8,267 nucleotides of DNA from Pseudomonadota bacterium (GTDB lineage: Bacteria > Myxococcota > Polyangia > Polyangiales > Polyangiaceae): positions 1 through 8,267 of the forward strand of contig JAEZYO010000039.1 of the NCBI GenBank assembly GCA_023419055.1. Reading direction: 5' to 3'. The notes beneath the pieces were generated by a model, which ran no database searches, was not told the origin of the DNA, and was given only the letters and a program-made list of their open reading frames with translations. Below are positions 1 through 5,327 of this stretch, one piece after another; positions within the stretch are counted from its first letter, which is position 1; every line of letters begins with the position of its first letter. The position numbers and the translations under genes are program-made.

Positions 1-677
1 GTGGTACTCGGCGAACGTGGGCTCGAAGCTGTACGCCGACGGATCGGGCGGCCCTGGCGATTTTGGCGGCGCTTCCGCGGGCACGCTGGGCGCACCGGGT
101 GACCCGGCCGCTGCGGGCAGGGGAGGCGCGCTCGGTAATGCGGGGGTGCTGGGCAGAGCCGGACTACTCGGGAGCGCGGGCGCGGTCACGGGCTCGCTAA
201 CCCCGGAGAGTGACGGTGCTCCGGGGATTCCGGGAGCGGCAGGGAGCGCGACCGGGCCGTTCGGCGTGCCGCCCGGGAGACCGGCGAGCGCCAGGAAGTA
301 CGGCGTGTTGCTGTTCACGTCGAGACGTCGCGCGATCGTGACCGGCGGCAGGCCCAGGCTCTCGCGGTGAGCGAAACGCCGCTCCGAAGATCGCTTTCTT
401 TCGGCGCGGGCGACGCGGCGAGCGGCGGCGTGTGAAGGGCGCCGGGCACGGGAGGCAGCGTTTGCGCGCTGCTCACGCCTCCGGCGCCGGTAGCGAGCGC
501 GCTAGGTCCCGGGTTCGGCGGCACCGCGGGCGCCGGGACCGATGCGGCGGGGACCACCGGGCCCCCGCCGAACATCTCGTTTGCGACGCGCGCGATCTCG
601 GTCGCGAAATCTTCGGGCGAGAAGGAGAGCGCGCCCGGCGGGAGCGCAGGCCCTCCCGAGGGATCACTTGTACTCAT
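1..677 (-). CDS. Encapsulin cargo protein, N-terminal targeting region (probable cysteine desulfurase), partial and frameshifted
   Basis: The gene begins at ATG 677-675, 14 bp inside the end of the shell gene, so it is probably translationally coupled; only a poor Shine-Dalgarno is visible. The first 100 or so residues (to about position 378) hold a likely amphipathic helix, SPEDFATEIARVANEMFGG (residues 20-38), then a Pro/Ala/Gly-rich tail. That frame stops at TGA 317-315. A second minus-strand frame, shifted as if one base were missing, continues from about 400 to the window edge: it reads HRESLGLPPVTIARR, then NTPYFLALAGLPGG, then a Pro-rich stretch with three PALPS(S/T/A) repeats. Known of the family: shells of family 2A package a cysteine desulfurase through a disordered N-terminal domain of roughly 200 residues containing short conserved motifs. 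Inference: this is that domain; its PLP-dependent catalytic domain would lie left of position 1. The identity rests on context and composition, since no catalytic residue is visible. The break could be a sequencing error or a real mutation. Confidence 0.75.
127..180 (-). repeat. Three tandem PALPS(S/T/A) hexapeptide repeats in the cargo tail
   Basis: Read on the minus strand in the frame open to the window edge, these bases encode PALPSS, PALPST and PALPSA in tandem. The codons differ between copies (for example Leu is ctc, ctg, tta), so the repeat is conserved as protein rather than being a recent DNA duplication. It supports this frame being genuinely translated. It fits a flexible, proline-rich linker between short shell-binding motifs and a catalytic domain. 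Confidence 0.7.
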
Positions 678-1587
678 GGTACTTGTCGACGCGGATGTTC
701 TCGAGCACACCCACCGCGTCCTCCGCGAGCACCGCCGCCGAACAGTAGAGCGACACCAGGTATGCCGCCGCCCCGCGCTGGTTGATGCCCATCCAGCGCA
801 CGGACAGGCTCGGGCTCACTTCGCCCGGGATCCCCGGCTGGAAGAGGCCGACCACGCCGCGCTTCCGCTCGCCGGTGCGGATGAGGAGGATGTTGCTCGT
901 GCCGTCCTCGACCTCGAGCTTGTCCGACGGGATGAGGGGCAGACCTCGCCAGGTCAAGAACGGCGAGCCGAAGAGAGTGGTCGTGGGCGGTGGCACGCCA
1001 CGGCGCGTACACTCACGACCGAACGCTGCGATAGCGAGCGGGTGGGCCAGGAAGAACGCCGGCTCCTTCCACACCTTCGCGATCAGCGCGTCGAGATCGT
1101 CGGGCGTCGGCGCGCCGGTGCCGCCGGTGCGCGGCTGAATGCGCATGAACGGCGCTGCGGTAGTGAGCAGCCCATAGGTCGGGTTGTTCACGAGCTCGCG
1201 CTCCTGGCGCTCCTTGACCATGTCGAGGAGCACGCCGAGCTGCTCGCGAACCTGGTCCATCGGGCTGCGATAGAGATCGGAGATCCGAGTCTGGACCTCG
1301 AGCGTGGTCGTGACCGTGCTCAAGGTGTACTCGCGCGGGTTCTCCTCGTAGTCGACGAACGCGCTCGGGAGCTCGGCGCCGTCGCTCGGGCTGCACTCGA
1401 TCCCGATACCCGCCTCCTCCGCTTCCTTCACCTTGTTCACCCGGTAGGTGCCCGCCTCGACCGGAACCCACGGGAGGAGGCTCACGAGCCAGCGCGGGGT
1501 GATCCCGATCCATTGCGGCGGAGTCTTCGTCGTATTCGCTAGCTGGCGCGCCGCCGCGGCGCCGAGCGTTTGAGCCGGTTCAGCCAT
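664..1587 (-). CDS. srpI: Family 2A encapsulin nanocompartment shell protein (SrpI-like)
   Basis: This 307-residue protein is a close relative of the Synechococcus SrpI shell protein, once called major membrane protein I. Recognisable blocks in order: AAARQLANTTKTPPQW (11-26), ITPRWLVSLLPWVPVEAGTY (29-48), VDYEENPREYTL (78-89), RISDLYRSP (101-109), TPDDLDALIAKVWKEPAFFL (161-180), HPLAIAAFGRECTRRGVPPP (182-201), TWRGLPLIPSDK (212-223), VGLFQPG (246-252) and the C-terminal DKYHEYK. The family has the HK97 phage-capsid fold and self-assembles into an icosahedral cytosolic shell. There is no inserted cyclic-nucleotide-binding domain, which separates it from family 2B. Length is normal and the gene looks intact. 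The start is the only good ATG; the upstream gaacgg is a weak ribosome site. The cargo gene overlaps its last 14 bp. Known of the family: shells hold a cysteine desulfurase and are tied to sulfur starvation and elemental sulfur storage. The role here is inferred from that. Confidence 0.95.
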   Translation of the reverse strand: MAEPAQTLGAAAARQLANTTKTPPQWIGITPRWLVSLLPWVPVEAGTYRVNKVKEAEEAGIGIECSPSDGAELPSAFVDYEENPREYTLSTVTTTLEVQTRISDLYRSPMDQVREQLGVLLDMVKERQERELVNNPTYGLLTTAAPFMRIQPRTGGTGAPTPDDLDALIAKVWKEPAFFLAHPLAIAAFGRECTRRGVPPPTTTLFGSPFLTWRGLPLIPSDKLEVEDGTSNILLIRTGERKRGVVGLFQPGIPGEVSPSLSVRWMGINQRGAAAYLVSLYCSAAVLAEDAVGVLENIRVDKYHEYK

Positions 1588-1625
1588 GATCGTTTACCGT
1601 TCTCGATTGAAGCGAGGCCTCGAAC

Positions 1626-1644
1626 TCGGAGTCTCGAACTCCGA
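1626..1644. repeat. Inverted repeat in the encapsulin leader
   Basis: Arms TCGGAGT (1626-1632) and ACTCCGA (1638-1644) pair perfectly around a 5-base loop. It lies about 40 bases upstream of the shell start codon and downstream of the candidate -10 box, so it would form a hairpin in the 5' leader or serve as an operator. It is embedded in a run of imperfect CTCGAA-containing direct repeats, two of them 14 bases apart, at about 1618-1653. Confidence 0.5.
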
Positions 1645-1660
1645 AACCTCGAATGGGCGG

Positions 1661-1690
1661 AGTCTAGAGCAGCGAATCCGTCACGAACAA
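1661..1690 (-). promoter_or_regulatory. Candidate promoter of the encapsulin operon
   Basis: On the minus strand TTGTTC (1690-1685) is followed, after 18 bases, by TAGACT (1666-1661), resembling sigma-70 -35 and -10 boxes (3/6 and 4/6). Transcription would start near 1654, giving a leader of about 65 bases. The same TAGACT with an 18-base spacer appears in the candidate promoter of the peroxiredoxin. This was judged by eye only. Confidence 0.35.
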
Positions 1691-1769
1691 TGCCTCGCCG
1701 CGTGATCGGGGCGGTGTGCGTGAGGTTTCCTCCGAGAAGCTACGCAGTGCGTCCGTTCACGCGATCAGG

Positions 1770-1787
1770 TCGTGTGAAATCACACGA
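1770..1787. promoter_or_regulatory. Perfect palindrome, candidate operator or terminator hairpin
   Basis: The bases read TCGTGTGA-AA-TCACACGA, two perfect 8-base arms around AA. The site lies 42 bp past the stop codon of the upstream XRE-cupin regulator and about 80 bp upstream of the candidate encapsulin -35 box. It resembles a two-fold operator for a dimeric regulator; the adjacent XRE-cupin protein is the obvious candidate. It is not a CRP site, whose TGTGA and TCACA halves are six bases apart rather than two. A terminator hairpin for the regulator gene is the alternative, but no U-tract follows on the minus strand. Confidence 0.55.
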
Positions 1788-1829
1788 ACCCGATGGGAAT
1801 TGAGTCGGGTCGACGGGGTGTTTCGGCCG

Positions 1830-2444
1830 CTACGCGTACGTCATGACGAGGTACATGACGGCCTCGGTCTTGCCGGGATTGTGGTACTCGTGCGCGACAT
1901 CGGCCTGGAAAAACACGGCGTCTCCGCGCGAAAGCATCAAGCGCTCCGAGCCGACGTGGAGCTCGAGCGATCCCTCCACCACCACGAGGTTCTCGGTCGT
2001 TCCGGGCGCGTGAGGATCGGCTCGCTCGAGCCCTTTCGGTGAAAGCCTGAGCTCGTAAAACTCCACCTTGCGGGGGCCATCGAACGGAAACAAGGCTCGC
2101 GACGAGAAGCTGCCGTCCGCCGAAGAGAGCACCTTGGCCTTCGAACGCGGCAGCACTGCCGTCGTCGGAGTGGAGCGGTGAGTGATCAGGGTCGAAAATG
2201 ACGTGTCGAGCGCGCGAGCCACCTTCCAGAGCACGTTGATGGTCGGGGTGCTCTGGCCGAGCTCTATCTGTCCCAACATCGCGCGGCTGACCCCGGACGC
2301 CTTCGCGAGGCGCTCGAGAGACAGGCCCTTCTTGACGCGAAGGTGACGCAGGTTGGCGCCGACCACTGGGGTGAGATCGGACGCGGCCGGGCTCGGCGGC
2401 TCGGATTCGCGATCCTCGTTCTTGCTCACGATCGATGCCGTCAC
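1830..2444 (-). CDS. XRE-family regulator with C-terminal cupin domain
   Basis: This 204-residue cytosolic DNA-binding protein has an N-terminal Cro/C1-type helix-turn-helix at about residues 29-84 (LSLERLAKASGVSRAMLGQIE, with TINVLWKVARALD after it). A single cupin barrel occupies about 128-203. Possible cupin ligand or metal residues are His145, Glu151 and His185, in PHAPGTTENLVVVEG and GDAVFFQADVAHEYHN. The start is GTG 2444-2442, preceded by aggg at suitable spacing; a second GTG at codon 6 has no ribosome site. The architecture matches SutR (YdcN) of E. coli, which controls sulfur-use genes, as well as PuuR-type regulators of other pathways; the cupin usually senses a small molecule. It sits between the encapsulin operon, same strand, and the divergent peroxiredoxin gene, so either could be a target. 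It is a paralogue of the regulator at 3510-4196. The effector cannot be read from sequence. Confidence 0.9.
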   Translation of the reverse strand: MTASIVSKNEDRESEPPSPAASDLTPVVGANLRHLRVKKGLSLERLAKASGVSRAMLGQIELGQSTPTINVLWKVARALDTSFSTLITHRSTPTTAVLPRSKAKVLSSADGSFSSRALFPFDGPRKVEFYELRLSPKGLERADPHAPGTTENLVVVEGSLELHVGSERLMLSRGDAVFFQADVAHEYHNPGKTEAVMYLVMTYA

Positions 2445-2756
2445 GAGGGACCCTGGGTCGAAAAGGAAGGAGCCGTTAGAGGCGCGGTCATGGAGTGGGC
2501 GTCACTTTAACAGAAAGTCTTCTTGTTTGGTAGACTGATGCGCGCTCGCCAACATGAGCAGTTCCCGAGAGGAGAACGCACGAATTACGGGGAGTGTTGG
2601 TCGAGCAGCCGGCGGTCGTCCGTGGGTGAAGTCAGTCTCCTTCATTTTGCTGGACGCCTGGCTTCCTTTCGAGGTCGGGGTACCTTATGCTCCTTCGCTC
2701 GATACTGCGCAGACTCTCCGGCGGTGTCGGAGGGGCGCTCTCTCAGGAGAACAGCT
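2445..2756. other. Divergent intergenic region between the XRE-cupin regulator and the peroxiredoxin
   Basis: This 312-bp stretch carries no convincing gene. The peroxiredoxin frame stays open back to 2523, but the extra residues are Arg/Ser-rich with no protein-like pattern. It holds a candidate rightward promoter at 2507-2536, a weak inverted repeat AGTCT/AGACT (2516-2520 and 2532-2536) overlapping the -10 box, a second weak -10-like TATGCT at 2686-2691 without a good -35, and the strong ribosome site at 2745-2750. The leftward promoter of the regulator is not clear. Confidence 0.6.
2507..2536 (+). promoter_or_regulatory. Candidate peroxiredoxin promoter
   Basis: TTAACA (2507-2512, 5/6 match to the -35 consensus) is separated by 18 bases from TAGACT (2531-2536, 4/6 match to -10), in an AT-richer patch. 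It points at the peroxiredoxin and implies a leader of about 210 bases. The spacing and -10 hexamer match the candidate encapsulin promoter. Confidence 0.4.
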
Positions 2757-3398
2757 ATGTCATTGCACATCGGTAGCATTGCACCCGACTTCGAACAGGA
2801 CTCCACCCACGGCAAGATCCGCTTCCACGAGTGGCTCGGCAACGGCTGGGGCATCCTGTTCTCTCACCCCAAGGACTTCACGCCCGTGTGCACCACCGAG
2901 CTCGGCCGCGCCGCGAACTTGAGCAGTGAATTCAAGAAGCGTGGGGTGAAGGTGCTCGCGGTCAGCGTCGACGACGTGGACAGCCACAAGCGCTGGATCT
3001 CGGACATCGAAGAGACGCAGAAGGCCTCTCTCGATTACCCGATCCTCGGCGACCCGGACCGCAAGGTCGCGAAGCTCTACGACATGATCCACCCCGAAGC
3101 GAACGACACGCTGACGGTGCGCTCCGTCTTCTTCATCGACCCCAACAAGAAGATCCGCGCGCTCATCACGTACCCGGCGAGCACCGGCCGCAACTTCGCC
3201 GAGATCTTGCGCGTGCTCGACTCTCTCCAGCTCACCGACACTCACAAGGTGGCGACGCCCGCCGACTGGAAGGACGGCGACGACGTGATCATCGTCCCCG
3301 CGCTCCAGGATCCCGAAGAGCTCAAGCAGCGCTTCCCGAAGGGGTTCACGGCGATCAAGCCGTACCTCCGCGTCACGCCGCAGCCCAACAAGAGCTGA
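2757..3398 (+). CDS. 1-Cys peroxiredoxin (Prx6 family)
   Basis: This 213-residue thiol peroxidase reduces hydrogen and organic peroxides through a cysteine sulfenic acid. The active-site motif PKDFTPVC places Thr42 and the peroxidatic Cys45, followed by TTE as in Prx6 proteins. Cys45 is the only cysteine, so no intramolecular resolving disulfide can form and an external thiol must regenerate the enzyme. The thioredoxin-fold core spans about residues 5-160, with the matching Arg in VRSVFFIDPNKKIRA. A Prx6-type C-terminal extension follows, with HKVATPADW and KGFTAIKPYLR. Length is normal for the family and there is no signal peptide, so it acts in the cytosol. The start was chosen because aggaga (2745-2750) sits six bases before ATG 2757; earlier in-frame starts encode non-protein-like sequence. 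It diverges from the XRE-cupin gene. Peroxide defence near sulfur or cysteine metabolism is plausible but inferred. Confidence 0.95.
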   Translation: MSLHIGSIAPDFEQDSTHGKIRFHEWLGNGWGILFSHPKDFTPVCTTELGRAANLSSEFKKRGVKVLAVSVDDVDSHKRWISDIEETQKASLDYPILGDPDRKVAKLYDMIHPEANDTLTVRSVFFIDPNKKIRALITYPASTGRNFAEILRVLDSLQLTDTHKVATPADWKDGDDVIIVPALQDPEELKQRFPKGFTAIKPYLRVTPQPNKS

Positions 3399-3413
3399 CC
3401 GACGGGCCTCCGC

Positions 3414-3460
3414 TCGAGCCTCGGGGTCGAACGTCTGACGGCGCTCCACCCCGAGCTCGA
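3414..3460. terminator. Stem-loop between convergent genes, possible bidirectional terminator
   Basis: Arms at 3414-3427 and 3448-3460 pair over 13 bp with one bulged C (3419); the core is CTCGGGGT with ACCCCGAG. It lies 15 bp past the peroxiredoxin stop and 50 bp from the end of the convergent regulator gene, where both transcripts should end. There is no T-tract on either strand and the loop is 20 bases, so intrinsic termination is uncertain. Confidence 0.45.
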
Positions 3461-3509
3461 CGAGCCCGGGCCCAGGTTCCACCCGATTGAGTGACCCGCC
3501 GCCCTCGCG

Positions 3510-4196
3510 TCAGCCTCGAGCGTAGCGGATCACGTCGATACAGCGCGCCTCGCGCGTTCCGCGGTTCTCGTAGGAGTGCGGCACGTCCGCGCGGAAGAAC
3601 ACCGAATCGCCGACGCCGAGATCGTAGCCGTGCTCACCGACCAAGAGCCGAATGGCGCCGGTGAGGACAATCATGGTCTCGGTCGTGTGACGGGCGTGCG
3701 GATCGCTCTTGTGCACGGCCTTGGGTTGGAGGCGAAGCTCGTAGACCTCCACGTCGGTGCTCGCTCCTCCCGGTGAGAGGAGCAAGCTCTCCACGCGACC
3801 GTCGGCGCTACGGAGCGGCGGAGCGTCCCCGTAGCGCAGCACCCGCACGTCGTCGTCCGCGCGGGTGCCCATCAGGTCCTGAAAGGGTACGTCGAGGCCG
3901 ACGGCGATCTTCCAGAGCACCGCCAGCGTGGGGTTGGTCCGACCGCCCTCCACTTGAGAAAGGGCGGCTCGGCTGACCCCGCTCCTCGCTGCGAGCTCGT
4001 CGAGCGAGAGCTCGCGCTCCCGGCGGAAGCGCTTCAGGCTGTCGGCGACCTGACGAGCGAGCTCGGCCGCGCCGAGATCGTCACCACTCGACGCGCGGGG
4101 CTCGAGCACCTCGTTGGCCACGGGAACCAGCGCGTCCTCCGTCGCCCTCGCGGCCGCCTTGCGAGTGGTCACCCTGGTTCGAGTGACGGCGCTCAT
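3510..4196 (-). CDS. XRE-family regulator with C-terminal cupin domain (second copy)
   Basis: This 228-residue protein has a basic, low-complexity N-terminus (1-45), then a helix-turn-helix at about 50-106 (LSLDELAARSGVSRAALSQVE, then LAVLWKIAVGLD). A cupin domain covers about 149-227, with candidate ligand residues His167, His170, Glu173 and His207 in DPHARHTTETMIVLTG and GDSVFFRADVPHSYEN. It aligns end to end with the regulator at 1830-2444, sharing YELRL, SRAxLxQ(I/V)E, VLWK(I/V)A and VFF(Q/R)ADV. Start ATG 4196-4194 overlaps the TGA of the desulfinase-like gene as ATGA, so the two are coupled and this is the last gene of the yceI operon. An open frame extends upstream to 4757 but only as antisense-like Arg/Ser-rich sequence inside the neighbour. 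It probably controls its own operon and perhaps the divergent binding-protein gene (inferred), responding to a small sulfur compound or amino acid. Confidence 0.9.
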   Translation of the reverse strand: MSAVTRTRVTTRKAAARATEDALVPVANEVLEPRASSGDDLGAAELARQVADSLKRFRRERELSLDELAARSGVSRAALSQVEGGRTNPTLAVLWKIAVGLDVPFQDLMGTRADDDVRVLRYGDAPPLRSADGRVESLLLSPGGASTDVEVYELRLQPKAVHKSDPHARHTTETMIVLTGAIRLLVGEHGYDLGVGDSVFFRADVPHSYENRGTREARCIDVIRYARG

Positions 4197-5293
4197 GATG
4201 CGAAAGCCTGGGCTCGCTCGATCCCGTTTTCGACTCGGCTCTTGGTGCTCGCGAGCCGTGTGGTCTGGAGCGCTCGAGCTGCCTCGAGCGGTCGCGGATC
4301 GACCCAGGCGTCGAAGTCGAAGTCGCGGTCGAGGATCCCGTGCAGGAGGAGGAAGTTCTTCTGCTGCCTGAAGAGCTCGAGGCGCTCGGTCGAGAGATCT
4401 GGATGCAAGGACTGGTGGAAGGTCTCGCCGTAGGCAGTGATGACTCCGTCTGCTCCGCCACGAGTCTCGCTCTCGAGGATCGAGCGAACGCCCCCCAAAT
4501 TGTGCTGCGCCCAGTCGGCAGCGCGCAGGGTCTGGTCGAGGAAACGAACCACCAGGTCGAAGTGGTTCTCCAGCAAACTTTCGTGCGCGGTAATGGGTCG
4601 CGGGGTGCCGTTGTTCACCCGGAAGCGCTTGTCCGGCAACAGATCCAGGTTGATACCGACAACCGCCCCGTACCTGCGCGCGGAGTCCACGGCGGCGGCT
4701 CCCTTGACGTAGACGGCGTCGACCTTCCCCTCGATCAACGCTTCGAGCCCGGTCCACAGCCGCTGCACGCCTTGCTCACGATTTTCGCGTTTACGCCGTT
4801 CCGTGGGAACCTCCACGAGCTCGACGTCGTCGAGCGTGAGGCCGGCCGAGGCGAGGGCCCCCTTGTAGCCGTGGAGCGACATGCCGCGCGCGATGCTTCG
4901 TCCGCGCGTGTTGTTGCGAAGGTCGGCTTCGTCGAAGGCGGGTAGCGCCGCTCGCTTCCCCTTGAGGTGCCGCGGTTCGGTGATGTCGGAACCGGGGCGC
5001 ACCAGGATGGTCTGCCACTCGTCGATCCAGGTGAGACCGATCAAGCGCGTGGGCGCTCCCTGCGCTCGCGCCGGCAGCGCGAGGAGGTTTCCGCCTTCTC
5101 GGATCAGCTCGGGGAGTTCGTGGTCGTAGTGGTGCCGGTTGAGCTCCGGGGTCTCTTGCAGTGTCTGGACGGTGATCCCGTCCCTGGCGAACTCTTCCCC
5201 CAACCAGCCGAGCTTGTACGCGAGGCCGGTCGCCGTCGGGACCGGGCAGCGCGTGAACCAGATCTTGTCGACTTTCTGCGTAGAATTGGACAT
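4193..5293 (-). CDS. DszB-like sulfinate desulfinase (SsuA/NMT1-like fold)
   Basis: This 366-residue protein resembles 2'-hydroxybiphenyl-2-sulfinate desulfinase DszB, which cleaves a C-S bond to release sulfite and is 365 residues long. DszB uses Cys27 in NCPVPNA, His60 near HFTYD, and Arg70 in RFGGE. Here the matching sites appear to be Cys16 in TRCPVPTA, His54 or His55 in NRHHYD, and Arg65 in REGGN. Further shared patterns are LIGLTWIDEWQTILVR (84-99), the GKVDAVY hinge (189-195) and the C-terminal FRQQKNFLLLHGILDRDFDF (308-327). The fold is that of periplasmic binding proteins, and such genes are often labelled ABC substrate-binding proteins. There is no signal peptide or lipobox, so the protein should be cytosolic, which favours an enzyme. 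aagg lies about 10 bases before ATG 5293-5291. It is the middle gene of an operon after yceI (18-bp gap) and before the regulator (ATGA overlap). The substrate is unknown; no DszA/DszC partner is in view. Confidence 0.72.
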   Translation of the reverse strand: MSNSTQKVDKIWFTRCPVPTATGLAYKLGWLGEEFARDGITVQTLQETPELNRHHYDHELPELIREGGNLLALPARAQGAPTRLIGLTWIDEWQTILVRPGSDITEPRHLKGKRAALPAFDEADLRNNTRGRSIARGMSLHGYKGALASAGLTLDDVELVEVPTERRKRENREQGVQRLWTGLEALIEGKVDAVYVKGAAAVDSARRYGAVVGINLDLLPDKRFRVNNGTPRPITAHESLLENHFDLVVRFLDQTLRAADWAQHNLGGVRSILESETRGGADGVITAYGETFHQSLHPDLSTERLELFRQQKNFLLLHGILDRDFDFDAWVDPRPLEAARALQTTRLASTKSRVENGIERAQAFAS

Positions 5294-5306
5294 TTCTTGG
5301 CCTTTC

Positions 5307-5327
5307 CGAGCTCACTTGGTGAGCTCG
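5307..5327. repeat. Perfect inverted repeat over the yceI stop codon and operon junction
   Basis: Nine-base arms (CGAGCTCAC at 5307-5315 and GTGAGCTCG at 5319-5327) surround a 3-base loop. The minus-strand transcript would form a stable hairpin that contains the yceI TGA stop and ends directly before the Shine-Dalgarno of the desulfinase-like gene. There is no T-tract. It may protect or process the mRNA, or limit entry of ribosomes to the downstream gene. Confidence 0.55.

Noticed and set aside
17..370. Plus-strand open frame of 117 codons rich in Gly and Ala.
   Set aside because: It is antisense to the Pro/Ala-rich cargo tail; Gly/Ala-rich antisense of Pro-rich coding is expected at this GC level. 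The minus frame has helix-like motifs and protein-level repeats.
676..1542. Plus-strand open frame of 288 codons.
   Set aside because: It is the complement of the clearly conserved encapsulin shell gene and is Arg/His/Glu-rich without any family pattern.
1770..1787. CRP/FNR-type binding site.
   Set aside because: CRP needs six bases between TGTGA and TCACA, here there are two; FNR half-sites (TTGAT/ATCAA) are absent.
2523..2756. Upstream in-frame extension of the peroxiredoxin with an earlier start.
   Set aside because: The added residues are low-quality, Arg/Ser-rich sequence and overlap the candidate promoter; ATG 2757 has a strong aggaga ribosome site and the normal family N-terminus.
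2760..3482. Minus-strand open frame of 240 codons opposite the peroxiredoxin.
   Set aside because: It is an antisense shadow of a well-identified gene, with Arg/Val/Glu-rich composition and no recognisable domain.
4197..4757. N-terminal extension of the second regulator up to a start at 4757.
   Set aside because: It would overlap the desulfinase-like gene in another frame for 560 bases with Arg/Ser-rich sequence; ATG 4196 gives the classic ATGA coupling and a normal length.
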